A stretch of DNA of 64,000 bases from JANPBY01 sp963805505 (GCA_963805505.1 CAWDUP010000004.1:1-64000), one strand, 5' to 3'; shown: positions 22,535-31,533, counted from the stretch's first letter. A program made the numbers and translations. The notes: a model not told the origin generated them from the letters alone.

Positions 22535-24892
22535 TCAGCCGAGGGAGAGGGCCGCTAGGGCGGCGTTGACGATCGACCCGGGCAGGAGGTCGTGCAGCTC
22601 GTAGAGGTCGTGCACCGAACCGGACTGCCCGAAGGAGTCCACCCCCAGCGGCACCGAGGCGACGCCGAGCGCAGACCCGAGCCACGCCATCGCGTGGCTG
22701 GCCGCGTCGTGCACGGTCACCACCGGCGCTCGGTCAGGGAAGGCTGCCCGCAAAGCGCCGGGCACCGACGGCGTCGTCGCCGTACGCACTCCTTGGCGCA
22801 GCGTGCGCTGCCACGACGAGTACAACCGGTCCAGCGACGTCACGTCGACGACGTGCGCCGCGATGCCCTCCTCGGCCAGCTCGGCCGCGGCCAGCAGCAC
22901 CTCGGGGAGCACGGCTCCGGAGCCGACGAGCTGCACCACCGGCGCGCCCTCTGCGGCCAGCTCCGATGCGTCGACCAACCGGTAGGCCCCCGCGAGCACC
23001 TGCCGGCGCAGCACCGCGTCGCCGATCCGGGCGCGCGCGGCCTCGAAGGGCGCCTGGTCGACCGGACGCGTCGTCAGCCGGAAGTAGTAGGCGCCGTCGT
23101 CGTACGGCGCCGCCGTGTGAGCCGCCGGCGGACCGGCAGCAATCCGGCCGAAGGCGTCGCACAGCAACCAGTCCAAGGCGGTGGCGTACGTCGGCTCGAC
23201 GAACGTCACCCCCGGCAGCTCCAGGCCGATCGACGCGGTGATCGTCGACTGATGGGCGCCACCCTCGGGGGCGAGAGTCACCCCGGAGGGCGTACCAGCG
23301 ATCACGAACCGCGACCCGGAGTAGACCGCGTGGATGAAGGCGTCGAGCCCTCGGCAGACGAACGGGTCGTAGACCGTGCCGACCGCGAGCAGCGGCTGGC
23401 TGGACAGGTCCCACGACAGTCCGAGCTGCCCGAGCAGCAGGAACAGGTTCATCTCCGAGATGCCGAGCTCGATGTGCTGGCCGGTCGGACCCTCGGCCCA
23501 CTTCAGGACCGGGTCCTCGTTCCACGCACGACGCTCGACCGGGCTGTAGACCCCTGTGCGGTTGAGGAATCCGGCGAGATTCGTCGACGTCGCAACATCG
23601 GGTGCGGTCGTGACCAAGTGCCGCCCGACCGCCTCGTTGCGGGACAGGTCGACGAGCACGCGCCCGAAGGCTTCTTGGGTGGACAGCGGTTTGGCCGTCC
23701 GTACACCTGTCGACTCGGGCACCTCGAAGGGCAGGGCCGGCTCGACCTTCGGCCGGGCCAGGTGCTCGCGACGGACATTGGTCCAGATCCCAGCCGGGCT
23801 CGCGGGGTCGAACCGGTCCCACTCGGTGTCGGGTGCGAGTCCCTCCGCGGCCCGCAGCTCAGCGACCTGGTCGGTGGTCAGCAGCGCCGAGTGGTTGCGC
23901 GGGTTGCCGGCCAGCGGCAGGCCCCATCCCTTGACGGTGTAAGCGAAAACGACGCTCGGCCGATCGGTGACGGCGTCGCACTCGGCGAACGCGTTGAGCA
24001 GGGCGGCCAGGTCGTGCCCACCGAGGTCCTGGACGAGTGGCGCCAGCTCGTCATCGGGTACGTCGCGCACGAACGCGACGGCCTCGTCCGGGGCGCCGTC
24101 GAGGAAGGTCTTGCGCAAGTCCTCCCCGCTCAGCCCGAAGCAGGACTGGTACTGCTCGTTGGGCATGGCGTCGATCCAGTCGCGCAGCGCCTCGCCGCCG
24201 GGCTGGGCGTAGGCAGCCTGGAGGCGGCGGCCGTACTTCACCTCGACGACGTGCCAGCCGGCCGCGGCGAACTGCCCTCGCCACTGCTGGATCCGCACCC
24301 CGGGCACCACACGGTCGAGGCTTTGCCGGTTGAAGTCGACGACCCACGTGACGTTGCCCAACCCCTCGGTGGCCGGGTCGGCGATGGCCTCCCAGATGTT
24401 GCCCTCGTCGAGCTCGGCGTCGCCGATGAGCGCGTAGAAGCGGGCCGGCGGGCGGGCGCCGAAGTGGTCGTCGACATAGCGGCGGGTGGCGGCGGCGAAC
24501 AGCGGAGCGGCAGCTCCGAGACCGACCGAGCCGGTGGAGAAGTCGACGGGATCGGGGTCCTTGGTCCGGGACGGGTAGGACTGGAGGCCGCCCCTGGCCC
24601 GCAGCTTGGTGAGGTAGGAGCGGTCGAGGTTGCCGAGCAGGTACTGGATCGAGTGGTAGACCGGCGAGGCGTGCGGCTTGACGCTGACCCGGTCGGGGGC
24701 GTCGAGGTGCGCGAAGTAGAGCGCCGTCAGCACCGACACGAGCGACGCGGACGACGCCTGGTGGCCGCCGACCTTGACCCCGTCGCCGCTGTCCCGGTCG
24801 TGGTTGGCCGAGTCGACCATCCGCACAGCCAGCCACAAGATGCGCCGCTGGATCTCGTCGAGAACCTCGAGGTCGGCCTGGTGTGCGTCCAC
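22535..24892 (-). CDS. AceE-like thiamine-diphosphate enzyme (pyruvate dehydrogenase E1 / transketolase family)
   Basis: The 785-residue protein resembles homodimeric pyruvate dehydrogenase E1. It has an N-terminal segment VKVGGHQASSASLVSVLTALYF, the phosphate-binding motif GDAELDEGNIWEA followed about 25 residues later by VDFNRQSLD (the GDxE...N ThDP motif), and a central pyrimidine-binding domain with GISEMNLFLLLGQLG, whose Glu should activate the cofactor. It is about 100 residues shorter than AceE and carries a transketolase C-terminal domain. No E2 or E3 gene is nearby, so the reaction may differ from the classical complex. It stands alone. Confidence 0.78.
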   Translation of the reverse strand: MDAHQADLEVLDEIQRRILWLAVRMVDSANHDRDSGDGVKVGGHQASSASLVSVLTALYFAHLDAPDRVSVKPHASPVYHSIQYLLGNLDRSYLTKLRARGGLQSYPSRTKDPDPVDFSTGSVGLGAAAPLFAAATRRYVDDHFGARPPARFYALIGDAELDEGNIWEAIADPATEGLGNVTWVVDFNRQSLDRVVPGVRIQQWRGQFAAAGWHVVEVKYGRRLQAAYAQPGGEALRDWIDAMPNEQYQSCFGLSGEDLRKTFLDGAPDEAVAFVRDVPDDELAPLVQDLGGHDLAALLNAFAECDAVTDRPSVVFAYTVKGWGLPLAGNPRNHSALLTTDQVAELRAAEGLAPDTEWDRFDPASPAGIWTNVRREHLARPKVEPALPFEVPESTGVRTAKPLSTQEAFGRVLVDLSRNEAVGRHLVTTAPDVATSTNLAGFLNRTGVYSPVERRAWNEDPVLKWAEGPTGQHIELGISEMNLFLLLGQLGLSWDLSSQPLLAVGTVYDPFVCRGLDAFIHAVYSGSRFVIAGTPSGVTLAPEGGAHQSTITASIGLELPGVTFVEPTYATALDWLLCDAFGRIAAGPPAAHTAAPYDDGAYYFRLTTRPVDQAPFEAARARIGDAVLRRQVLAGAYRLVDASELAAEGAPVVQLVGSGAVLPEVLLAAAELAEEGIAAHVVDVTSLDRLYSSWQRTLRQGVRTATTPSVPGALRAAFPDRAPVVTVHDAASHAMAWLGSALGVASVPLGVDSFGQSGSVHDLYELHDLLPGSIVNAALAALSLG

Positions 24893-24935
24893 GCAGGTCA
24901 GGGTAGCCGCGCCCGGACGCGGCAGCCGTACGGAC

Positions 24936-25517
24936 TCAGGCCGCTGCGAGCCGCTGACCCTCGCCCTTCATCCGGAAGGAGGCGTAGATCTCGAAGCACC
25001 CGATGACGATCAGCCAGATCCCGAAGAAGGTGAACAGGACGTAGAGGGTCGGGGCGGGCCAGGCGAGGATGATGATGCCGCCGATCGTCACGATGATCCC
25101 GCCGAAGATGGCCCAGCCGCGGCCGGGCAGGTCGTGGTCACCGATGGCGGTGATCAGGGTGGTGATGCCGTTGATCAGCCACGCGACGCCGATGACGACG
25201 GCCAGCAGGGCGACGGAGTGGGCGACGGAGCGGAAGGCGAAGAAGCCCAGGATCAGCGACAAGACGCCACCGATCGCCAACAGCGCACGGATGCCACCGG
25301 ACCGGTCGCCGGTGAACGACTGCACCAGCTGGAAGACACCGGCAACGATCAGGTAGATCCCGAGCAGCCAGCCGACGACGACCGCTGTCTCCTTGGGCCA
25401 GACCAAGACGATGATCCCGAGGCCCAGGGTGATGATGCCGGCTGCGAGCAGGGCACCCCAGGTGCGGCCGAGGAAACGACCCATGTCTCGCTTGTCCTGC
25501 GCAGTCAGTCCAGACAT
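24936..25517 (-). CDS. HdeD/DUF308 family membrane protein
   Basis: The 193-residue protein has six transmembrane helices arranged as three glycine-rich pairs, for example LLAAGIITLGLGIIVLVWP and AIFGGIIVTIGGIIILAWP, which is the DUF308 repeat of HdeD-like acid-stress proteins. The function in actinobacteria is not established. The ATG at 25517 has a GGAGAG about 8 nt upstream. It ends about 40 bp before the AceE-like gene starts. Confidence 0.83.
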   Translation of the reverse strand: MSGLTAQDKRDMGRFLGRTWGALLAAGIITLGLGIIVLVWPKETAVVVGWLLGIYLIVAGVFQLVQSFTGDRSGGIRALLAIGGVLSLILGFFAFRSVAHSVALLAVVIGVAWLINGITTLITAIGDHDLPGRGWAIFGGIIVTIGGIIILAWPAPTLYVLFTFFGIWLIVIGCFEIYASFRMKGEGQRLAAA

Positions 25518-25584
25518 CGACGTGCTCTCCTTGTTCGGTCCCACAGACAGCTCCAGTATGGCGAGAACGACGCCGCCATGGGTG

Positions 25585-25641
25585 TAAGTCGAACTGTTCG
25601 ACTTTCCGGGTCTATGGCCCACGAAAGTCGAACTGTTCGAC
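25585..25641. repeat. Palindromic dispersed repeat, copy C
   Basis: Two copies of the core AGTCGAACTGTTCGACT (the second imperfect) flank GGGTCTATGGCCC, the same architecture as at 10963 and 12123. It lies in the intergenic region between the HdeD-like gene and the ABC ATPase gene, 13.5 kb away from the other copies and with no nuclease gene beside it. Confidence 0.85.
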
Positions 25642-25663
25642 ATGCAGGACGGCGGGCGCGCCG

Positions 25664-26467
25664 TCAGAGCCGGCCGCTGTGCTCGACGCGCCGCAGGAAG
25701 GCGCGGGTGCGCTCGTTGTGAGACTCGCCGAAGATCTGCTCGGGCGGGCCGGTCTCGCAGACCGCACCCCCATCGAGGAAGGCCACCTGCGAGGACACCT
25801 CACGCGCGAACGCCATCTCGTGAGTCGCCAGCACCATGGTCATCCCCTCGGACTTCAGCTCGCGGATCACGTCGAGCACCTCACCCACCAGCACCGGGTC
25901 CAGCGCCGAGGTGATCTCGTCGAAGAGCATCAGCTCCGGTTCCATCGCCAGCGCCCGGACGATGGCCACCCGTTGCTGCTGTCCCCCGGACAGCCGGTCG
26001 GGGTACTCATTGGCCTTGTCCGCCAGCCCGAAGCGCGCCAGCAGCGCCATGGCGGCTCCCTCCGACTCTGCTCGGTCGTGCTTCAGCACGCGTCGCGGCG
26101 CGAGGGTCACGTTGTCGAGAACGCTGATGTGCGGGAACAGGTTGTAGCTCTGGAAGACGATTCCCACCTTCTTGCGTACGGCGTCCACGTCCGCGCCGAT
26201 CCTGCTCACCTCAAGGTCGTCCAGGAGGATCCGCCCGGCGTCGATGACCTCGAGCCCGTTGATGCACCGCAGCATCGTGGACTTGCCAGAGCCGGACGCC
26301 CCGATCATCGACAGCACCTCGCCCCGCGCCACCTGGAAGGAGATCCCCCGCAGGACGGGATTGGTGTCGAACGCCTTGTGCACGTCCTCGACGCGAAGCA
26401 GCGGCTCGTCCGTGCCGTCCGTGCCGTCCGTGCCGTCCATACCGGTCATGCCCGCCCTGCCGGTCAT
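25664..26467 (-). CDS. Polar amino acid ABC transporter ATP-binding protein
   Basis: The 267-residue ATPase has Walker A GASGSGKST, the signature LSGGQQQRVAIVRAL, Walker B ELMLFDEITSALDP and the switch His in LATHEM. These fit the GlnQ/HisP type that imports polar amino acids. Its N-terminus carries a low-complexity stretch GTDGTDGTDEP encoded by 9-bp tandem repeats (26408-26438). The start overlaps the permease stop by 4 nt (ATGA), which supports the ATG at 26467. Confidence 0.92.
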   Translation of the reverse strand: MTGRAGMTGMDGTDGTDGTDEPLLRVEDVHKAFDTNPVLRGISFQVARGEVLSMIGASGSGKSTMLRCINGLEVIDAGRILLDDLEVSRIGADVDAVRKKVGIVFQSYNLFPHISVLDNVTLAPRRVLKHDRAESEGAAMALLARFGLADKANEYPDRLSGGQQQRVAIVRALAMEPELMLFDEITSALDPVLVGEVLDVIRELKSEGMTMVLATHEMAFAREVSSQVAFLDGGAVCETGPPEQIFGESHNERTRAFLRRVEHSGRL

Positions 26468-27330
26468 GCCGAGCCGGCCGCAAACTGGCGGCGCCGGTCA
26501 CGGGCGATCAGCCAGTCCGTGAACCGCGCCAACGGGATGGTCAACGCGATGAACAACACCGCGGCGACCACGTAGGGCGTGTAGTTGAAGTTGAAGGCGG
26601 CGTAGATCCCGGCAGCCCGCATCGCCTCGATCGGGCCGAGGATGGCGAGCAGCGCGGTGTCCTTCTGCAGCGAGATGAAGTCGTTGAGCAACGGCGGAAT
26701 CACCCGGCGAACCGCTTGGGGCAGCACGACGAACCGCATCGTCTGCGTCGAGGACAGCCCCAGGGAGCGAGCGGCCGCCCGCTGGCTGGGATGCACCGAG
26801 TCGATGCCGGCGCGATACACCTCGGCCACGTAGGCGCTGTAGGAACACACCAGCGCCACCGTCCCCCACACGAGCACCGAGTTGGTGAGACCGGAGATGC
26901 GCAGCGCCGGGATCCCGAACCCGAACAAGAAGATCAACAAGATCGTGGGGATTCCCCGGAAGACGTCGGTCCAGACCGCGGCGATGATCCTCAGGGGAAG
27001 GAACACCGGACCCCGCAGGCCACGCATCAAGGCGATGATCAGCGCCAGGATCAGGATGAGCGGCTCGGCGATCAGGAAGATCTTGATGTTCAGCACGAAC
27101 GCCCGGAGCACGTCGGGCGCCGAAGCACGGAAGTCCGCCGGGTTGAAGAAGGTCTCCTTCACCGCGGGCCACCCGGGCGTGGCCGTGATCAGCGTGATCA
27201 GCACCGAGAAGAAGAGGACCGTGCTGATCGACGCGAGAACACCGTTGCGGCGCCCGCGGCGACGTACGGCTTCGGCACGCACGGGATCGACGTACGGCAC
27301 GATGCCTTGGCTGCCCTGTTCCAGCGTCAC
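26464..27330 (-). CDS. Polar amino acid ABC transporter permease
   Basis: The 288-residue inner-membrane protein has a cytoplasmic N-terminus, a first helix LASISTVLFFSVLITLI, and a cluster of helices containing the HisM/GlnP-type coupling segment YRAGIDSVHPSQRAAARSLG. That segment is the EAA-loop (Y-R-xGI-S-x-x-x-GQ-x-E-A-A-x-S-L-G pattern) that contacts the ATPase. The GTG at 27330 follows GGAGGTG. It is translationally coupled to the ATPase gene and follows the frameshifted binding-protein gene by 32 bp. The single permease could act as a homodimer. Confidence 0.9.
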   Translation of the reverse strand: MTLEQGSQGIVPYVDPVRAEAVRRRGRRNGVLASISTVLFFSVLITLITATPGWPAVKETFFNPADFRASAPDVLRAFVLNIKIFLIAEPLILILALIIALMRGLRGPVFLPLRIIAAVWTDVFRGIPTILLIFLFGFGIPALRISGLTNSVLVWGTVALVCSYSAYVAEVYRAGIDSVHPSQRAAARSLGLSSTQTMRFVVLPQAVRRVIPPLLNDFISLQKDTALLAILGPIEAMRAAGIYAAFNFNYTPYVVAAVLFIALTIPLARFTDWLIARDRRRQFAAGSA

Positions 27331-27362
27331 CGCACCTCCCGGGCGGCCCGAACCGCCTTCCG

Positions 27363-28239
27363 TCACTGGAGGGTCGGAACGCCCGCCTCGCCGCCGAGCC
27401 ACTGGTCGGTGATCGACGCCAGCGTGCCCTGGGAGCTGAGCTGCGCCAACGCCTGGTTGACGCACGGCGTCAGCGCGCTGCCCTTCTCCATCAGCAAGCC
27501 GAACTGCTCACCGCCCTGCTCGGCGGGGAACGCACCGACGATGACGCCGTTGTCCAGCTCCACCGCCGTGATGTAGAACGCCGTCGGCAGGTCGACCACG
27601 ATCGCGTCGATGTTGCCGTTCTTGAGCGCCTGCGTCGCCGCGTTGGTGTCGTCGAAGACCGATGCCGCCGCCGTGGGCTTCACGACGTCCTGGATGTAGG
27701 ACAAGGCTCGTGGTGCCGACCTGCGCGCCGAGCTTGAGCGCCTGCAGGTCCGCGATCGAAGTGGCCGAGGCGCCCGGCGTGCCGTCGACTGCGATGACCG
27801 CCTGCTGCACGGCGTAGTAGCCGTCGCTGAAGTCCACGGTCTCCTGACGCTTGGGCGTGATCGAGATCTGGTTGATGTCGAAGTCGAAGTCCTTGGCGCC
27901 GGGGGCGTAGGACTTGTTGAACGGCACCGTGACCCAGGTGACCTGGTCCGTGGTGAAGCCGAGGTTCTCCGCCACGGCGTAGGCGACGGCCGACTCGAAG
28001 CCCTTGCCGTTGGTGGGGTCGTTGTCCTCGAAGTACGGCGGGTACGCCGGCTTGTCGGTCCCGATGGTGAGCGTTCCCGCGGTGTGCAGCGGCAGGTTCG
28101 CGATGCTGCAGTCCAGCGCGCTTCCGCTCGGGAGCGGCTCGGTGGCCGTGGGAGTCGACTCGGCGCCGCACGCCGTGAGCGTCAGAGCGGCCACGCCGAG
28201 AACCGCCACGGCGGCACGGGTCGGGAGCGGGTGCTTCAT
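27363..28239 (-). pseudogene. Frameshifted amino acid ABC transporter substrate-binding lipoprotein
   Basis: The first part encodes a lipoprotein signal with lipobox LTLTAC (Cys24) and a periplasmic-binding-protein type 2 fold (GTDKPAYPPYFEDND, FNKSYAPGAKDFDFDINQISITP, GYYAVQQAVIAVDGTPG). At about 27702-27706 one extra base breaks the frame, near residue 178. The remaining 113 codons continue the family in another frame (SYIQDVVKPTAAASVFDD, AIVVDLPTAFYITAVELDNG, EQFGLLMEKGSALTPCVNQAL). The total length is 3n+1. Without the binding protein the transporter would not import its substrate. A sequencing or assembly error is equally possible, because both halves look well conserved. Confidence 0.82.
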
Positions 28240-28385
28240 GAGGAGATCCTTACCGAGGAGTACGGGGAATGAGGGTGCCCAGAAGTGGTGGTCCGGCGCG
28301 GGAAGCCTACCGATCCCGCACGCGCGACCGGACGCCCAATCCCGGATCGTGACCAAGCCGCGAGCCGCGCACCAGCCAGCCGAGG

Positions 28386-29792
28386 CTAAGGCGCGTCGCC
28401 GGCGCCTTCCAGACCAGGACGACCAGCTGCCGGCGCCCGGCCCAACGAGGGGCGCATCCGTGGTGCTACGACAGCGCCGACAACGGCCACCACGATCATC
28501 ACGGCGAAGATCGCAGCGAACACCGAGGCGTCGTTCCCGGCACTGGTGTGGCCGGCGGCGAAGATCGTCGACCCGACCACGATGGCGACCGTCGAGAACA
28601 ACCCGTCGCTGACCTGGAGGGCGGCAGAGTTGATGCCTTGGTCGCCCTTGGGCGAGAGCTCCAGGGTGATCACCGAGATCGACGCCATCGACATACCCAT
28701 GCCGAAGCCCCCAAGGATCCAGCCGGCCGCGCCGACGACGATCGGCACCGACGCGATCAAAGTGGTCATCACGCACGCGATGGCTACGGCCACGAGAAGG
28801 CAGCCGATCTGTACGAGCTGCCAGCGGGGCCGCTCGAGGGTCGGTCGGCCCTGGAAGAACGACCCGGAGGCCCAGCCCAAGGCACCGCCGGTGAGCGCCA
28901 GCCCGGCCATCGTGGTGGACAGGCCTCGCTCGTTGATCAGCGACAACGGCAAGAACGTCTCGGCACCGAAGAACGCCGCCGCGAGGAAGCCGCGCATCAG
29001 CACGGAGGTGGGCAGCCCCCGAGCCAGTCGGGTCGCACCAGCAGGAAGCAACGGCGGCACACTGAGCGCCAGCAGCACGGCGGCCACCAGGATCAGCAGC
29101 AGGGACAGCCGGTCGAGACGGGTGCCGGCGTACTGCAGGGTCGCGACCCCGACGGCCGTACCCAGCGCCGCCCACGTGCGACCAGACCTGGCCCGCTCGC
29201 CGTGGCCGCCCTCCAACCGCCCCAGCCAGGGGGCGACCAGGGCGACCGCGGGCAGCACGAGGATGGGTACGCCCAGGAACACCCAGCGCCAGGACAGGTG
29301 ATCGGCCAGCGCACCGGCCACGGGCGGGCCGACCAGCGAAGGCAGAACCCAGCCCGCAGACATCAGGGCAAAGACCTGCGGGCGCAGCCGTTCGGTGTAG
29401 GCCCGGGCCACGACGACGTACAGCGCGACGATCACACCGCCGGCACCGAAGCCTTGCAACGCGCGACCAACGATGAACATCGCCATCTCGGGGGCCGTAC
29501 CCGCAACGAGCAGGCCGACCGTGAACACGGCGATGCCGCCGAGCAGCGGGAGCCTGGGACCGCGGGAGTCGGAGAGCCCGCCAGCCACCACCGTCGTGAA
29601 CAGACTGCTCACGAGGAAGGCGCTGAAGGCCCAGCCGTACAGCGGCAGCCCGTCGAGGTCCTTGACGGCGACCGGCATCGCCGTGGCCACCGCCATGGCC
29701 TCGAAGGCCACCAAGAAGACGACCCCGAAGATGCCGGCGGTCAGACCACGAAGCTGGGGACCATAGACACCGTCAGGGTTGCCCCTGATCAC
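28386..29792 (-). CDS. Major facilitator superfamily transporter (drug efflux type)
   Basis: The 468-residue protein has about 14 hydrophobic segments and the MFS hallmarks: FSAFLVSSLFTTVVAGGLSDSRGPR, the loop 2-3 motif (GxLSDRxGRR-like), then IVGRALQGFGAGG and the proline-rich antiporter segment GWVLPSLVGPPVAGAL. It is probably a proton-driven efflux pump; the substrate is unknown. The GTG at 29792 overlaps the DUF3039 stop codon (GTGA), so the two are coupled. Confidence 0.87.
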   Translation of the reverse strand: MIRGNPDGVYGPQLRGLTAGIFGVVFLVAFEAMAVATAMPVAVKDLDGLPLYGWAFSAFLVSSLFTTVVAGGLSDSRGPRLPLLGGIAVFTVGLLVAGTAPEMAMFIVGRALQGFGAGGVIVALYVVVARAYTERLRPQVFALMSAGWVLPSLVGPPVAGALADHLSWRWVFLGVPILVLPAVALVAPWLGRLEGGHGERARSGRTWAALGTAVGVATLQYAGTRLDRLSLLLILVAAVLLALSVPPLLPAGATRLARGLPTSVLMRGFLAAAFFGAETFLPLSLINERGLSTTMAGLALTGGALGWASGSFFQGRPTLERPRWQLVQIGCLLVAVAIACVMTTLIASVPIVVGAAGWILGGFGMGMSMASISVITLELSPKGDQGINSAALQVSDGLFSTVAIVVGSTIFAAGHTSAGNDASVFAAIFAVMIVVAVVGAVVAPRMRPSLGRAPAAGRPGLEGAGDAP

Positions 29793-30091
29793 GTGTCGGA
29801 CCCGTTGCCCTCTCCGTCGCCACCCCCGCCACGCAGAGATTCGTAGATCTCCTTGCACTCCGGACAGACGGGGAACTTGCCGGGGTCACGGTTGGGAACC
29901 CACACCTTGCCGCACAGCGCCACGACCGGTGTCCCGACGACGGCGGACTCGACGATCTTGTCCTTGCGCACGTAGTGCGCGAACCGCTCGTGGTCACCGC
30001 TGTCGGTCGGCGCCAGCCTGGTGTCTTCTTCGACCAGGGTCGCCGTCCCACCGGTGGTGTCCGGCCCGGCCGGGCTCAGGGGATCGCTCAT
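29789..30091 (-). CDS. DUF3039 domain protein
   Basis: The 100-residue protein matches the actinobacterial DUF3039 family: EDTRLAPTDSGDHERFAHYV, then VGTPVVALCGKVWVPNRDP, then FPVCPECKEIYESL. The cysteines in CGK and CPEC probably form a zinc site. The function is not established. It sits between the YqgE-like gene (39 bp upstream) and an MFS gene that overlaps its stop by 4 nt; the YqgE-DUF3039 neighbourhood is common in actinobacteria as far as I recall. Confidence 0.85.
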   Translation of the reverse strand: MSDPLSPAGPDTTGGTATLVEEDTRLAPTDSGDHERFAHYVRKDKIVESAVVGTPVVALCGKVWVPNRDPGKFPVCPECKEIYESLRGGGGDGEGNGSDT

Positions 30092-30130
30092 GCCCGCATC
30101 CTACGAGGGGGCTCAGACGAGCTGCGCTGC

Positions 30131-30688
30131 TCAGTTGTCGGACGGGTCGTCGGGGTAGGTCGACACGAGCGCGAGGTCGCCGCCCTGACGGCGCAGCACC
30201 TGGCGCCACAGCCGTTCGGGGTCGGCGGTGAAGGGGTCACCGGCCTCGGCCTCGGCGAGATACCACCCGCCGTCAGCGAGCTCCTCCTCCAGCTGTTCGG
30301 CGGCCCACCCGGCGTAGCCCGCAAAGATCCGCACGCTGGTCAAGCTGGGCGACAGCACCGTCGGATCGAGATCGAGATCCACCAGGCCCAGACCGGCAGC
30401 TGGGACGGCCCGGAAACCTTCCGGCTCCTGGCGGTCGGGCAGCCGTACGACCCCGAGCGCTGAGTCGGTGCCGACCGGTCCGCCCACCCACAAGACGGGC
30501 TCCCCCGTGACCAGCGGCGCCCACCTGTCGAGCACCTCGCCGACAGCGACCTCACTGGGTCGGTTCAAGATGATGCCGAGGGCGCCCTCCTCGTCGTGGT
30601 CGAGCAAGAGCACCACCGACCTGCGGAAGTTGGGGTCCTCGAGTGCAGGCGTCGCCACGAGCAGGCGGCCGGCCAGCGAAAGCACCAT
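30131..30688 (-). CDS. YqgE/AlgH family protein (UPF0301)
   Basis: The 185-residue protein starts MVLSLAGRLLVATPALEDPNFRRSVVLLLDHDEEGALGIILNRPSE, an unmistakable YqgE/AlgH signature. The central WVGGPVGTD and the C-terminal FAGYAGWAAEQLEEELADGGW are also conserved. The molecular function of the family is not established. The gene diverges from the glutamine amidotransferase gene with 45 bp between starts. The ATG at 30688 fits the family start precisely. Confidence 0.92.
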   Translation of the reverse strand: MVLSLAGRLLVATPALEDPNFRRSVVLLLDHDEEGALGIILNRPSEVAVGEVLDRWAPLVTGEPVLWVGGPVGTDSALGVVRLPDRQEPEGFRAVPAAGLGLVDLDLDPTVLSPSLTSVRIFAGYAGWAAEQLEEELADGGWYLAEAEAGDPFTADPERLWRQVLRRQGGDLALVSTYPDDPSDN

Positions 30689-30733
30689 CCCCCCATCCTG
30701 CCCTGCTCGCGCCCGTACCCCTACCCTCCGATC

Positions 30734-31420
30734 ATGCGTGTTCTCGTCCTCGCCAATCGCGACGACCCGGAGACCGGCCTCATCGGTGATGCCTTGGTTG
30801 CTCGCGGGGCAACTCTCCACCGGGTCTGGCGCGACGACGTCGCCGATCCGATGCCCGCCGTCGACGAGCACGACCGAGTGCTCGTGCTCGGTTCGGAGTG
30901 GTCGGTCCACTGGGAGCACCTGGCCCCCGCAGTCGAGCGTGAGGCCGACTTCCTGCGCGCTTGCGTCAACGCTTCGGTGCCGGTGCTCGGCATCTGTTAC
31001 GGGGCGCAGATCCTGGCCCACGCTCTCGGCGGCGAGGTCGAGGTCGCGCCGGACGGCGGTGAGATCGGCTGGTTCACCATCGACTCCGACGTCGCCGACC
31101 AGATCCCGACAGGGCCCTACATGCAGTGGCACACGGATCGATTCAGCGTCCCCCCCGGAGCCGTCGAGCTGGCCCGGTCACCCGTGGGACCGCAGGCCTA
31201 TGCGTACGGCGCCGCCCTGGGCGTCCAGTTTCATCCCGAGGTCACGCCGGAGATCGTCGGCCGTTGGGCCGGCGGAGGCGTTGCTGCGCTGGAGGCCCGA
31301 GGCATGACCGTCGACGGCCTGGTCGCGCAGAGTAGGGAGCACGAGGAGGCGGCCACGCAGCGCGCGACGCTGATCGTGGACACGTTCCTCAGCGGACGCC
31401 TGGCCGTTGCTGTGCAGTAG
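30734..31420 (+). CDS. Class I glutamine amidotransferase-like protein
   Basis: The 228-residue protein has the class I amidotransferase fold: LGICYGAQILAHALGG with the nucleophile Cys, and GVQFHPEVTPE with the His-Glu pair. It is a stand-alone domain, as in GMP-synthase-like amidotransferases or gamma-glutamyl-polyamine hydrolases. The acceptor partner is not encoded nearby, so the reaction is open. The stop lies in a 14-bp tandem duplication (31413-31440). Confidence 0.85.
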   Translation: MRVLVLANRDDPETGLIGDALVARGATLHRVWRDDVADPMPAVDEHDRVLVLGSEWSVHWEHLAPAVEREADFLRACVNASVPVLGICYGAQILAHALGGEVEVAPDGGEIGWFTIDSDVADQIPTGPYMQWHTDRFSVPPGAVELARSPVGPQAYAYGAALGVQFHPEVTPEIVGRWAGGGVAALEARGMTVDGLVAQSREHEEAATQRATLIVDTFLSGRLAVAVQ

Positions 31421-31440
31421 GTGCGTTGCAGTAGGTGCGC
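31413..31440. repeat. Tandem 14-bp duplication over a stop codon
   Basis: TGCAGTAGGTGCGT and TGCAGTAGGTGCGC lie directly next to each other. The amidotransferase stop TAG (31418-31420) falls inside the first copy, and a second potential TAG is duplicated 14 bp later in another frame. Confidence 0.85.
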
Positions 31441-31533
31441 TGCCTCCAGGCGCACCGCTGACCCGGCGGGGTTCGGAGCCTGAAGAGGTGACTTTCGGCC
31501 CGAGACACGACGCTGGGCTCAGGACCAGGATCG

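Noticed and set aside
22592..25006. Long plus-strand open frame antisense to the AceE-like gene
   Set aside because: The 800-codon frame is Arg/Gly/Gln-rich and lacks any domain; it is a GC-bias shadow of the minus-strand gene, which has clear family motifs.
28548..29846. Long plus-strand open frame antisense to the MFS gene
   Set aside because: Composition is dominated by Gln, Arg, Gly and His with no family pattern. The minus-strand MFS protein is the real gene.
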